Positions 36,912-46,131 of a DNA stretch of 64,000 nt are shown here, one piece after another (the stretch's first letter is position 1; every line of letters begins with the position of its first letter). The notes beneath the pieces are model-generated. The model saw only the letters and a program-made list of their open reading frames with translations, searched no databases and was not told where the DNA came from. The stretch spans positions 224,298 through 288,297 of the forward strand of contig JALONL010000012.1 in assembly GCA_025454955.1 (NCBI GenBank), written 5' to 3'. The translations under genes and the position numbers were made by a program. Origin of the DNA: Bacteroidia bacterium (GTDB taxonomy: Bacteria > Bacteroidota > Bacteroidia > Palsa-965).

Positions 36912-37166
36912 TCAGGAACTAAGGTTGCGGAATATTTGCTGATATTCTTCTTGAGTTATTGCTTCGGCAAAATCCTGGTACGCAAAAGTTAAATCATATA
37001 CCCAGTTGCGGTCGGGAAGTATTTTTACTTCGTAGCGGTCGATGAACCAGCGGCTGCCCATTTTGCGGATTTCCTCGTATTGCGTGGGGCTGTTTATGCG
37101 AAACCAGGAGGTGCCGGTTTTGTAGCGGCGGAATTGGGGGTAATTGGTTTCGGGGAGTGCGGGCAT
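36912..37166 (-). CDS. Small conserved-looking protein, unknown
   Basis: An 84-residue cytosolic protein beginning 'MPALPETNYPQFRRYKTGTSWFRI'. The start is put at ATG 37166 because an upstream alternative at 37196 would push further into the divergent nuclease gene's leader. It is rich in aromatic residues (SWFRI, RWFIDRYEV, NWVYDLTFAYQDF) and ends in a helix 'ITQEEYQQIFRNL'. No family is recognised. Only 37 bp separate its start from that of the divergent nuclease gene, so the promoters must overlap. Confidence 0.6.
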   Translation of the reverse strand: MPALPETNYPQFRRYKTGTSWFRINSPTQYEEIRKMGSRWFIDRYEVKILPDRNWVYDLTFAYQDFAEAITQEEYQQIFRNLSS

Positions 37167-37203
37167 GGGCTTTCCTGTTAGCTTTGTACACCGCAAAGTT
37201 ACG

Positions 37204-40062
37204 ATGCCTGCCTTTCTCGAAAAAGTTGCCGACTTTATTCTTGCTCATCCTGCCGCGCAGCAGGGGCAGCTTTGTGTGGTTTTGCCCAACCGGCGGGCGG
37301 GTTTGTTTTTGCGGCACTATCTCGCGCAGCGTATTGATGAGGCGCAATGGTCGCCGGCGGTGTTTTCGGTGGAGGATTTTATTGCGGAGATAACCGGCCT
37401 GCGCATAGCCGACCAGGCCGAGCAACTTTTTGCGCTGTACAGCATTTATGCGGCCGACGAGGAAGGGAAAGCAGAGAGTTTCGACATGTTCAGCCGCTGG
37501 GCTCCGGCTTTGCTGAACGATTTCAGCGAAATTGACAATTACCTTGTGGATGCGAAACAGTTGTTTGGCAACCTGGCCGACATACGCAATATCGAAAACT
37601 GGAGTTTAGGGCAAACACAGCTTACCGAATTTCAAAAGCAGTACATGAAATTCTGGGAAGCCCTGGGCCGCTGGTACTACAGTTTTACGGGGCAGCTAAG
37701 CAACGATGCGCTGGCCACACCCGGCATGGCTGCACGGTATGCGGCCGAGCACATTACCACGCTTACCGATGAACAGCCGTGGAGCCTGATGGTGTTTGCA
37801 GGCTTCAACGCACTTACGGCGGCCGAGGAAAAAATAATTAGTCGCCTGCGCAAAGCGGGCAAAGCCGAGATACTTTGGGATGCCGACCGCTACTACTATG
37901 CCGATGTGGCGCAGGAAGCCGGCCGTTTTTTGCGCAAGGCAAACCGCGAACTTTTCAAGGCCGCCACGCCCAACGCGCCCGAATTCAGGCACACCGAAGA
38001 CACGCTGGCGGGCAACGACAAGACCATTACCGTAGTAGGTGTGGCCCGCCATGCCGGACAGGCCCGCGCGGCTGCACATTTTCTGAAACAGCTTGACGCG
38101 GAGGCACTGCAATCGCCCAAAACAGCGGTGGTGCTGGCCGACGAGCAACTGCTGCTGCCCATGCTGCACGCCCTGCCCGACGAAACCGGGCGTGTGAACA
38201 TCACAATGGGCTATCCACTAAGGCACACGGCGGTGGCTTCGCTGGTGGATACGCTTTTCAGTTTGCACGAGCACGCCAAACGTTTCGGCATACGCACGCG
38301 CGAGGGCGAACTGAAATACTATCATACTGATCTTTCGCGCCTGCTGCGGCATCCGTGGGTGCGCATGTTGTTTGCTCCCACGCACCTCACCGACCGCCTG
38401 GCCGATGGCATGGCACGGCGCAATGTGGTGTTTATTGCGCCCTCGCAGTTGCTGGCCTTTGAAGAAAATGCCGATGCCACGCAGGCTGCATTGCTGCAAG
38501 ACATACTGCGGCCGTGGAACGAGGTAAACGATGCCTTTGCCGGTATGAACCGCATAATTGCACACCTGCGCCGCCTGTTTACGCCCGAAGACGAAGACAA
38601 AACACCGCCGCTCGATTACGAGTTTTTATTTCAACTGAGCCGCATACTGAACCGTATGCAAACGCTCACCGCGCGCTGGCCGTTTATGAACGACCTGCGC
38701 ACACTGCGTTTGCTTATGGCCCAGCAAATAGCACAGGCCGCACTGCCTTTTTACGGCGAACCGCTGGCGGGCCTGCAGGTAATGGGTTTGCTGGAAACCC
38801 GCACACTCGATTTTGAAAATGTCATTCTGCTTTCGGCCAACGAAAATATTCTGCCTTCGGGCCGTTCGCAGCATTCGTTTATTGTGTTCGATTTGCGACG
38901 CGGTTTCGGGCTGCCGGTGTGGCACGAGCGCGATGCGGTGTTTGCCTATCATTTCTACCACCTTTTGCAACGCAGCAAAAACGTGGTGATTTTGTACAAC
39001 ACCGAAAGCGACACCTTTGGCAGTGGCGAGCGAAGCCGTTTTGTAACCCAGCTCCTGCACGAACTCCCACAGGTGAGCCGCCACGCGGTGATACGCGAAA
39101 TGCTTTTCGACAGCGGCGTAAAAACGGGCGATGCACCTCCGCCCATAGTGGTGCAAAAAGACGAGGCAGTGCTCGAAAAGCTTTACGAGCTGGCTGCTTC
39201 GGGACTTTCGCCCTCGGCCCTGAACAGTTTCCGCGATTGCAGCCTGAAATTTTATTTCAGCTACGTGGCCCAACTGCGCGAGGCCGAGGAAGTGGAAGAA
39301 ACCATTGGCGCAAACACGCTGGGCACGGTTATTCACGCCACGCTCGAAGAATTGTACGAGCCGCTTCTGGGTGTGCCGCTTACGCCCGAGCTGGTGAAAA
39401 AACTGCAGGACAAAGCCCCGGCGGTGTGCGAAAAACAATTTGCTGTGGTTTGTCCGCCCGACGAAACCGGCTACGGCAAAAACCTGCTGGCCAAACGCAT
39501 TGCACTACGCTACCTGAGCCGCTATTTCGATGCCGAGCACGCGCGCATTGTGCAACTGACCAAAGCCGGAATACCGGCACAGGTAGAAGCACTGGAAGAA
39601 GAACTGCGCATACCCATAACCGTAGCCGGCCGCGAAATGACCCTGCGCGGCACCGCCGACCGCATAGACCGCAACGGCGATCAGGTGCAGCTGATAGACT
39701 ACAAAACCGGCCGCACTGCCGACAAGGAACTGAAGTTTGCCGAGTGGGAAGAGATTGTGAGCAATGCCGATATTTCGAAGAGTTTTCAGTTGCTCATGTA
39801 TGCGCTGCTGTATCAGAGGCTGCATCCGGAAACGGCTTCCATTACTTCGGGCATTGTTTCGTTCCGCGATTTGAAAGGCGGTGTGAAAAAGGTGCGCACT
39901 CCTTTTGGCGATTTGCTGCGCAACGATGTGCTTACCGAATTTGAGCTTCAACTCAATAAGCTGTTGCAGCTGCTTATCAATCCGGAAATTCCTTTTGTGC
40001 AAACTGATGATTGGGACAAATGCCGTATCTGTCCTTTCATACACATTTGCAACCGCCAGTAG
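37204..40062 (+). CDS. AddB-type Fe-S nuclease (PD-(D/E)XK family)
   Basis: A 952-residue protein of the AddB/RexB-like group, the nuclease and inactivated-helicase subunit of a RecBCD-type double-strand-break repair enzyme. 'LCVVLPNRRAGLFLRHYLA' (about 23-41) takes the place of the helicase motif I. The C-terminal RecB-type nuclease has 'DRIDRNGDQVQLIDYKTG' with Asp832 and Lys834. Cys679 (FRDCSLKFYF) with Cys940, Cys943 and Cys949 (CRICPFIHIC) forms the expected 4Fe-4S clamp. The start at ATG 37204 follows from the family N-terminus. An AddA-type helicase gene would be expected as a neighbour but is not in the window. Confidence 0.9.
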   Translation: MPAFLEKVADFILAHPAAQQGQLCVVLPNRRAGLFLRHYLAQRIDEAQWSPAVFSVEDFIAEITGLRIADQAEQLFALYSIYAADEEGKAESFDMFSRWAPALLNDFSEIDNYLVDAKQLFGNLADIRNIENWSLGQTQLTEFQKQYMKFWEALGRWYYSFTGQLSNDALATPGMAARYAAEHITTLTDEQPWSLMVFAGFNALTAAEEKIISRLRKAGKAEILWDADRYYYADVAQEAGRFLRKANRELFKAATPNAPEFRHTEDTLAGNDKTITVVGVARHAGQARAAAHFLKQLDAEALQSPKTAVVLADEQLLLPMLHALPDETGRVNITMGYPLRHTAVASLVDTLFSLHEHAKRFGIRTREGELKYYHTDLSRLLRHPWVRMLFAPTHLTDRLADGMARRNVVFIAPSQLLAFEENADATQAALLQDILRPWNEVNDAFAGMNRIIAHLRRLFTPEDEDKTPPLDYEFLFQLSRILNRMQTLTARWPFMNDLRTLRLLMAQQIAQAALPFYGEPLAGLQVMGLLETRTLDFENVILLSANENILPSGRSQHSFIVFDLRRGFGLPVWHERDAVFAYHFYHLLQRSKNVVILYNTESDTFGSGERSRFVTQLLHELPQVSRHAVIREMLFDSGVKTGDAPPPIVVQKDEAVLEKLYELAASGLSPSALNSFRDCSLKFYFSYVAQLREAEEVEETIGANTLGTVIHATLEELYEPLLGVPLTPELVKKLQDKAPAVCEKQFAVVCPPDETGYGKNLLAKRIALRYLSRYFDAEHARIVQLTKAGIPAQVEALEEELRIPITVAGREMTLRGTADRIDRNGDQVQLIDYKTGRTADKELKFAEWEEIVSNADISKSFQLLMYALLYQRLHPETASITSGIVSFRDLKGGVKKVRTPFGDLLRNDVLTEFELQLNKLLQLLINPEIPFVQTDDWDKCRICPFIHICNRQ

Positions 40063-40275
40063 TTTGCTGCGTGGCAGGGGGCAGTGTTATTTTAATGCGC
40101 CGGAAGGAATGAATTTCTAGCCCCGGCTGTAGTGGAAAGCCTGCCGCGATGTTTTTCCGGGTACAATGGTCTTGCAGCGGAAGACGGGAGCGGACGGTTT
40201 TTTATTGCTGCTTCAGGTTCGCTCCTATTTATTTTTTTGGGTTTTTGTGGCAATTCGTTAATGATTGCCACAGCT

Positions 40276-40300
40276 TGAGACAAGTTAAAAACTTGTCTCA
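40276..40300. repeat. Perfect 11-bp hairpin
   Basis: TGAGACAAGTT and AACTTGTCTCA around AAA. There is no U-run afterwards, and it lies 214 bp beyond the previous stop codon, so it is not an obvious terminator. It is the first of a series of hairpins leading to 40465. Confidence 0.75.
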
Positions 40301-40470
40301 GTATGGTGAAAAGTTAAATCGCCTTAGGCGATGTAAACTTTTCACAGCTCTGCTTTATCGCCTGCGGCGATGTAAACTTTTCACAGCTTTACTTTATCGC
40401 CTTCGGCGATGCACACAATACACAATCACGTTAAATCGTGATATATGATGTAAACTTTTCGCAGCTACGC
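40301..40470. repeat. 39-bp tandem repeats with 15-bp palindromes
   Basis: ATCGCC-N3-GGCGAT occurs at 40318, 40357 and 40396, exactly 39 bp apart, with loops TTA, TGC and TTC. The near-constant linker contains GTAAACTTTTCACAGC. The first palindrome is also flanked on its left by GTGAAAAGTT, the complement of the linker, giving a stem of about 18 bp. A fourth, degenerate unit (ATCACG / CGTGAT, then GTAAACTTTTCGCAGC) ends at about 40465, just before the -7 box of the next gene. The loop bases vary while the stems are conserved, as expected for selection on RNA or DNA structure. Confidence 0.8.
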
Positions 40471-40478
40471 GGGTTTAT

Positions 40479-40486
40479 TACCTTTG
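40479..40486 (+). promoter_or_regulatory. -7 box (TACCTTTG) of the UbiD-family gene
   Basis: An exact TAnnTTTG match ending 7 nt before ATG 40494, giving a leaderless or nearly leaderless mRNA. If transcription starts here, the hairpin array lies upstream of it and would act as DNA rather than as a 5' leader. Confidence 0.6.
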
Positions 40487-40493
40487 AAGACTT

Positions 40494-42317
40494 ATGAGTT
40501 ACGCCAGTTTAAGAGCCTGTGTAGAAGACCTGGAGCGGCACGGTCATTTGGTGCGCATACGCGAGGAAGTGGATCCATATTTGGAAATGGCAGCCATTCA
40601 CTTGCGTGTGTATGAAGCGGGCGGGCCTGCGCTGTTGTTTGAGAATGTGAAAGGATCGGCGTTTCCGGCGGTGTCTAATTTATTTGGCACTATTGAACGG
40701 AGCCGGTTTATGTTCCGCCATTCGCTGGATGCGGTGCAGAAATTGGTGGCGCTGCGGTCGGATCCGATGCAGGCACTGCGCAAACCGTTGCAGCATTTGG
40801 GCGTACCGTTTATGGCTTTAAAAGCCCTTCCCCGCAAAGCCCGTTTTAGTGTGCCGGTGGCCGAGATGCAAACGCAGATTTCGAAACTTCCGCAAATACA
40901 CCACTGGCCCATGGACGGCGGCCCGTTTGTGACCCTGCCCATAGTTTATACCGAAGACATTGACCGTCCGGGCGTGATGCGTTCGAACATAGGCATGTAC
41001 CGCATACAGCTTGGCGGCAACGACTATGTGCAGGACAAGGAAATAGGCTTGCACTACCAGTTGCACCGCGGCATTGGCGTACACCAGACCAAGGCCAATG
41101 CCAAAGGACAGCCGCTTAAAGTGAGCATTTTTGTGGGCGGTCCGCCTGCGCTTACGTTTGGGGCGGTTATGCCGCTGCCCGAAGGGCTGTCGGAACTTAC
41201 TTTTGCCGGGGTGCTGGGCGGAAGGCGTTTCCGCTATGCCTACCGCGACGGGTTTTGCCTGGCGGCCGATGCCGATTTTGTGATTACGGGCGAGGTGTAT
41301 CCGGGCGAAAACAAGCCCGAGGGCCCTTTTGGCGATCACCTGGGCTACTACAGTTTGAAGCACGAGTTTCCGCTGATGCGTGTACACAAAGTGTATCACC
41401 GCCGCGATGCGATTTGGCCGTTTACGGTGGTGGGCCGTCCGCCGCAGGAAGACACCAGCTTTGGCGCATTGGTGCATGAGCTTACGGGCAACGCCATTCC
41501 CGATGAAATTCCGGGCCTGAAAGCTGTTCATGCCGTGGATGCGGCGGGTGTGCATCCGCTGCTGCTGGCCATTGGCAGCGAACGCTACACGCCCTACCTG
41601 CCCACGCGCCGCCCGGCCGAGATTATTACGCAGGCCAATGCCATATTGGGATTCGGACAGCTTTCGCTGGCCAAGTATTTGTTCATTTGCGCGGGCGAAG
41701 ACAATCCGCAGCTCGACATACACCATGTGCTGCCGTATTTCACACACCTGCTGAGCCGCATAGACTACACCCGCGACCTGCATTTCCACACCCAAACCAG
41801 CATAGACACACTCGACTACAGCGGCACCGGGCTCAACACCGGCAGCAAGGTGGTATTTGCCGCCGCCGGCAACCCCGTGCGCGAGCTTTGCACCGAAGCA
41901 CCCACGCTGCAACTGCCGTCGGGCTTTGAAGGCTGCGGGCTGGCAATTCCCGGCGTGCTTACCGTGCAGGGCCCTAAATTCGGCACCTACGAAAACGCCG
42001 CCCGCGAGCTGGCACAACTTACCACCGCGCTGGCCACACAGCCGCTGGACAATGTGGCCATGATTGTGTTGTGCGACGATGCCCGTTTTACGGCCGAAAC
42101 GTTAAACAACTGGCTTTGGGTAACGTTTACACGCAGCAACCCCTCGCACGATATTTATGGGGTAAATGCGTTTACCGAGCATAAACACTGGGGCTGCCGC
42201 GGGCCGGTGGTTATTGATGCGCGGATAAAGCCGCACCATGCGCCCCCGGTGGAGAAAGATGCGGCGGTGGAGAGGAGGATTGAGCGGTTGTTTGTGAAGG
42301 GGGGAGTGTTGGGCTAA
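40494..42317 (+). CDS. UbiD-family decarboxylase
   Basis: A 607-residue cytosolic decarboxylase of the UbiD family, which uses prenylated FMN made by UbiX to (de)carboxylate aromatic or unsaturated acids; in Bacteroidota the likely pathway is menaquinone synthesis. Family segments are the N-terminal 'SLRACVEDLERHGHLVRIREEVDP', 'NIGMYRIQLGGNDYV' and 'WQLHRGIGVHQ'-like 'YQLHRGIGVHQTKA' (cofactor and Mn/K site). 'GEVYPGENKPEGPFGDHLGYYS' contains catalytic acidic residues, and the C-terminal '(W)GCRGPVVIDARIKPHHAP' follows. Length is slightly longer than the 490-aa UbiD but normal for the Bacteroidota form. No ubiX is nearby. Confidence 0.92.
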   Translation: MSYASLRACVEDLERHGHLVRIREEVDPYLEMAAIHLRVYEAGGPALLFENVKGSAFPAVSNLFGTIERSRFMFRHSLDAVQKLVALRSDPMQALRKPLQHLGVPFMALKALPRKARFSVPVAEMQTQISKLPQIHHWPMDGGPFVTLPIVYTEDIDRPGVMRSNIGMYRIQLGGNDYVQDKEIGLHYQLHRGIGVHQTKANAKGQPLKVSIFVGGPPALTFGAVMPLPEGLSELTFAGVLGGRRFRYAYRDGFCLAADADFVITGEVYPGENKPEGPFGDHLGYYSLKHEFPLMRVHKVYHRRDAIWPFTVVGRPPQEDTSFGALVHELTGNAIPDEIPGLKAVHAVDAAGVHPLLLAIGSERYTPYLPTRRPAEIITQANAILGFGQLSLAKYLFICAGEDNPQLDIHHVLPYFTHLLSRIDYTRDLHFHTQTSIDTLDYSGTGLNTGSKVVFAAAGNPVRELCTEAPTLQLPSGFEGCGLAIPGVLTVQGPKFGTYENAARELAQLTTALATQPLDNVAMIVLCDDARFTAETLNNWLWVTFTRSNPSHDIYGVNAFTEHKHWGCRGPVVIDARIKPHHAPPVEKDAAVERRIERLFVKGGVLG

Positions 42318-42472
42318 AAGCATTTACAAACATTTACAAATATTTATTATTTAGCGATTAACAATATTTAGTAATATAATATTGTGCTTTTATTTTTAAT
42401 AATATAAATTTATTTTTAATACTAATTACATCCCCATTATGTAAGCATTCTTAATAATCAAACCCTACAACT

Positions 42473-44983
42473 ATGGCTAACTCCGCTCCCATCAAATCAG
42501 ACATTTTCAGATTTGTTACTTTCCGATCACCCGAACATTTGAGCTTTGATACTAAAGACAAAAGATTCGTAATACATCCTGATTTAACACAAAGTGTAAT
42601 TAATAGTTGCCCTGTACCTACATCAGGCTCTGTTGAACCGGGGATTTTCACTCAATTTCTAAATCAGTTTCCGCAATCAAATTCATACCAGGAAATAAGG
42701 TTAATTCAACCTTCATTATATGATATTGCAAGTAACTCATTTAAAAAAAGGCGACCTATATCACAAATTGTAACTGAGGGCTTTGACCAAAACAAACTTT
42801 TAGACACAAACCAAGTGATAGCATTATTTGATCAATTATTTTTCCAATTAATTACTAAAAAATCGAAAACAATCCGAAACTCTATTTCTCAACTTCTTAT
42901 CATTAATCATGCTCTTAATAACCATTCTGATTTACTTGCTTTGGGTTTAGAGCAACTAACAGATATTAAGATTGAAATTCCTTCGGCAGTAATTGACTGT
43001 TTCAAACCCTGGTTGTATAATAATTGTGGTGGAGAGTTAAATGGAATAACAAATTTAGGTATTGCTGATTTCAGGAGAGTTGAACAAGAAGTCTGTTGCT
43101 ATGTGCCAGGCGAAGTTTCACATATCGAAAATGTGATGGCTAAGGAATATAAAGAGCGAAGTACACGGAATTATTTAAGGACTGAAAACACAATAGAAAC
43201 TACCCGGGAAACTGAAATTGAAAACTTACATGATACTGCAACTACTACGCGCAATGATATGAGTTCTGAAGTAGCGAATGTATTGCAACAAGACAGAAGC
43301 AATAACTATGGGGGATCATTGGGAGTGTCTGCAAGTATAGGGAAAGCAGATATTAACATTGATGCTTATGCTGATTTTGCCACATCCTCATCTTCATCAT
43401 ATTCGAATATAGAGGCTCGAAGATATGCAGAAGAAATAACCAAGCGGGCACTAGAACGAATAATTCAAAAAACAACCGAAAAGAGAACATCAAAAATAAT
43501 TAAAGAGTTTGAAGAAATAAACAAACATGGTTTTGATAATAGAAACGGTGAAAATCATGTAACAGGCGTTTACAGGTGGATTGACATTGTTTATAAAAAC
43601 AGGCTGGTAAATTACGGAAAACGGCTGATGATTGAATTCATGGTTCCCGAACCTGCTGAGTTTTATAAAAGAATGCAAGGATATAAGCCCAAACCGGAAG
43701 ATGAACAAGAAACAGCAAACAATAATCAAGCACCTAAATCTTTATCTGATCTAGGTATTAATTCTTATAAAGATATCACGAGGTCAAATTATACTACATT
43801 GGCAATAGAATATGGAATTGTTATCAATGCACCATTACAAGAAGTTAAAACTGTAACGCAGGCTTTTTCCCCAACACCTCCAATAAGACATAATGGGCCT
43901 GATTGGACACAACAATTTTCTATAAACATTGACCCTGACTATACTGCTGAATCCGCATCAGGAAACTACAGTTTTCGATGGAAAGCACTGTCCGGGGAAA
44001 AGGCTCATTTCTATTATACGATAGCTAATGTTACTGGAGGAAATTCAAACTTACGTGGGCGCGAACAAACCACAAACGGAACTATTAATGGGACTATAAA
44101 CCCGAATTTATCACAATCTGTTCCGGTACAATTTACGGGGGATAAGCTATATACTTATGCGGTTACAATTAATATAACCTGTAAGTTATCACAAGAAAAA
44201 TACGAAGAGTGGCAACAAGGAGCTTTTAACCTGCTGAATGCTGCTTATCAAAACCTGCTTGAGCAATTTAACGAAGATCAAAATAATATTGACGATGAAG
44301 AAAACCCCAAAAATGAAAATCAATCGAATCCTGCAATAAACCGAATAATTGAACAACGGGAATTAAAAAGAATTTGTATTGAAATGATAATGAAACCATA
44401 CTGCAAAGTTCAAGGCAGAGACAATATAACAAATATTAATGCCTGCGATTTGTACGAAATCCCACAGGTAAATCAAAGTAATCTGTTCGCAGAATATGCA
44501 AATCAGGTGAAATTTTTTGAGCAGGCAATCGACTGGAAATTAATGTCATATATATTTTACCCTTATTACTGGGGAGATAAATGCGACTGGGCCTCTCTGA
44601 TTCAATCAAAAAATCAAGATCCAATATTCGAAGCATTTCTCCAAAGTGGTATGGCAAGAGTTGTTGTTCCCATACATCCCCAGTTTACTGAGTCTTTCGC
44701 ATTTTATCTTCAAACGGGGGATATATGGACTAATAATGATTTGGTTGCCGGTGATGAAACCGATCTATTTCTCTCTCTCGCTCAAGAAATGCAGACAATT
44801 GACGGAGTAATTGAAAGTGAATGGGAAACAAGGGTTCCAACTACATTGGTTATTATTCAGGGTAAATCGGCTTATTTGCAACAAGAAGGGCTTCCTTGTT
44901 GTAATGAATTGGTAAATAATACGCCAATTAATGATATTGTGAGCTCTGAAAATACACTTCAATTAATAACTCCTGCGTCATGA
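42473..44983 (+). CDS. Large uncharacterised protein, first gene of AT-rich cassette
   Basis: An 836-residue protein without signal peptide or transmembrane helix. 'CCYVPGEVSHIENVMAKEY' (about 208-226) leads into a Thr/Glu-rich helical stretch. A Gly/Ser-rich alternating segment ('GGSLGVSASIGKADINIDAY', about 280-300, then 'SSSSSY') looks like an amphipathic beta hairpin. After a helix comes 'HGFDNRNGENHVTGVYRWID' (about 352-371) and 'NYGKRLMIEFMVPEP'. I recall similar motifs in large uncharacterised bacterial proteins but cannot verify that here. The C-terminal half is mixed, with an acidic Asn-rich linker at about 605-625. Overlapping genes downstream encode a predicted hydrolase and a lipoprotein. 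A carrier, scaffold or pore-forming role is speculation. Confidence 0.7.
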   Translation: MANSAPIKSDIFRFVTFRSPEHLSFDTKDKRFVIHPDLTQSVINSCPVPTSGSVEPGIFTQFLNQFPQSNSYQEIRLIQPSLYDIASNSFKKRRPISQIVTEGFDQNKLLDTNQVIALFDQLFFQLITKKSKTIRNSISQLLIINHALNNHSDLLALGLEQLTDIKIEIPSAVIDCFKPWLYNNCGGELNGITNLGIADFRRVEQEVCCYVPGEVSHIENVMAKEYKERSTRNYLRTENTIETTRETEIENLHDTATTTRNDMSSEVANVLQQDRSNNYGGSLGVSASIGKADINIDAYADFATSSSSSYSNIEARRYAEEITKRALERIIQKTTEKRTSKIIKEFEEINKHGFDNRNGENHVTGVYRWIDIVYKNRLVNYGKRLMIEFMVPEPAEFYKRMQGYKPKPEDEQETANNNQAPKSLSDLGINSYKDITRSNYTTLAIEYGIVINAPLQEVKTVTQAFSPTPPIRHNGPDWTQQFSINIDPDYTAESASGNYSFRWKALSGEKAHFYYTIANVTGGNSNLRGREQTTNGTINGTINPNLSQSVPVQFTGDKLYTYAVTINITCKLSQEKYEEWQQGAFNLLNAAYQNLLEQFNEDQNNIDDEENPKNENQSNPAINRIIEQRELKRICIEMIMKPYCKVQGRDNITNINACDLYEIPQVNQSNLFAEYANQVKFFEQAIDWKLMSYIFYPYYWGDKCDWASLIQSKNQDPIFEAFLQSGMARVVVPIHPQFTESFAFYLQTGDIWTNNDLVAGDETDLFLSLAQEMQTIDGVIESEWETRVPTTLVIIQGKSAYLQQEGLPCCNELVNNTPINDIVSSENTLQLITPAS

Positions 44984-46131
44984 GTAATTCATTTGATTTC
45001 GATTTCGCGGATAAAATTGGTTATGAAAGTCCATGGAAAAAAGAATGGGAAAATAAATCTGCAAATTCCCTTAATTTCAAAAACAAAGAACAGAAAACTG
45101 TTAGTTTCACTCCAAACATTACATTGGAATGTGGAAAATTGAAAAATTTGCCAGTAAATACACAGGTATTGCTTCGATTCACGGTAGAAGGAAAATCAGA
45201 ACAATCGTTATTTGAAAGTGATTATGATGTGACTTTTTCATGTTCAAATAAGAACGTTACTTTAACAACAAAATCAGTTGAAGTTGAAAAAGGATGGACA
45301 ATTTTAACTAATATAATTTCGAAGAAAGAAGGAAATGCCAGCATAGAAATAAAAGTTGATGGTGTTTGGAAAAATACTGTTAATTTAAACTTCCTTTCTA
45401 GTAAAGATATATTCACCGAAGGCGATATAATACGTCAGATTAATGAATTTAAATATATAAAAAAGCTATGCGATACAAAGCCTCCACCTCATAAAGAATA
45501 CGATGAAAACTATTGTATGCAAGCAGCAGAAAGAGGGTTATCAGAGTTGTTAAATGACACTGTAAACTTCTATTCTGTTTACCGTAAAACTCATAAGCAT
45601 AAAAATAATATTGGATTTGCAGGAAAAACAGCTTACGACAGAGGTGATTTTTTCGAAAAGAAAGGATTTGTGGAAAGTATAATTACCTTTGATTCATATA
45701 CAATTAATCATAACGAGAAAAAGGCAATTTTTGAATCAAAAAATGCAACTCAAGCAGAACAAAATTATGCTAAGTATATTTATTCCATTATTAGTTTAAC
45801 CAAAGCCGATGAAAAGAAACTACAAGATTTAATATTAGATGAAATTAAGGAAAAAGAAACCGGATTTCATGTTTTTTATTTTACTGTAACGGGCGGATTT
45901 CATACATTAACATTAATAATCGACAATCTATTTCCTTGTGACCCAAGCTATCAAATTTGGGATCAACATGGCTTGTCGAGTTCACATGGTAAATTAGATG
46001 AGTTAGCAATGGGGATTGCCACCCAAACTAGCTGGACATTTGCAAATACTTGCTTGAACAGATATAAATCTGGAAATACCAAGTATTATGATTCAACAGA
46101 AACCAAATTATGGAAAATCAGGCGAAAATAA
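44980..46131 (+). CDS. Predicted papain-like cysteine hydrolase (effector candidate)
   Basis: A 383-residue protein without a signal peptide. Residues 40-140 look like an Ig-type beta sandwich ('VLLRFTVEGKSEQSLFES', 'NASIEIKVDGVWKNTVNLNF'). Residues 150-383 carry a Cys-His-Asp order typical of papain-like/NlpC-CHAP folds: Cys179 at a helix start ('NYCMQAAERGLSELL'), His308 on a strand ('GGFHTLTLIIDN') and Asp328 on the next ('YQIWDQHG'). Peptidoglycan amidases and other bacterial toxins share this order. It overlaps the preceding gene by 4 nt (ATGA) and the following lipoprotein gene by 22 nt. The enzymatic class is inferred; substrate (cell wall, protein or amide) is unknown. Confidence 0.6.
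   Translation: MSNSFDFDFADKIGYESPWKKEWENKSANSLNFKNKEQKTVSFTPNITLECGKLKNLPVNTQVLLRFTVEGKSEQSLFESDYDVTFSCSNKNVTLTTKSVEVEKGWTILTNIISKKEGNASIEIKVDGVWKNTVNLNFLSSKDIFTEGDIIRQINEFKYIKKLCDTKPPPHKEYDENYCMQAAERGLSELLNDTVNFYSVYRKTHKHKNNIGFAGKTAYDRGDFFEKKGFVESIITFDSYTINHNEKKAIFESKNATQAEQNYAKYIYSIISLTKADEKKLQDLILDEIKEKETGFHVFYFTVTGGFHTLTLIIDNLFPCDPSYQIWDQHGLSSSHGKLDELAMGIATQTSWTFANTCLNRYKSGNTKYYDSTETKLWKIRRK

Larger units (their letters stand above)
40063..40493. other. Intergenic region carrying a hairpin array
   Basis: 430 bp without a credible gene. The left half (40063-40275) shows nothing I can name. The right half holds one perfect hairpin (40276-40300), three tandem 39-bp units with palindromes (40318-40410) and a degenerate fourth (40425-40465), all immediately upstream of the UbiD-family gene. 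Confidence 0.7.

Noticed and set aside
40318..40465. Possible small CRISPR array (regular 39-bp period, palindromic repeats)
   Set aside because: The would-be spacers are almost identical to one another and no cas genes are nearby. It is a tandem hairpin repeat.
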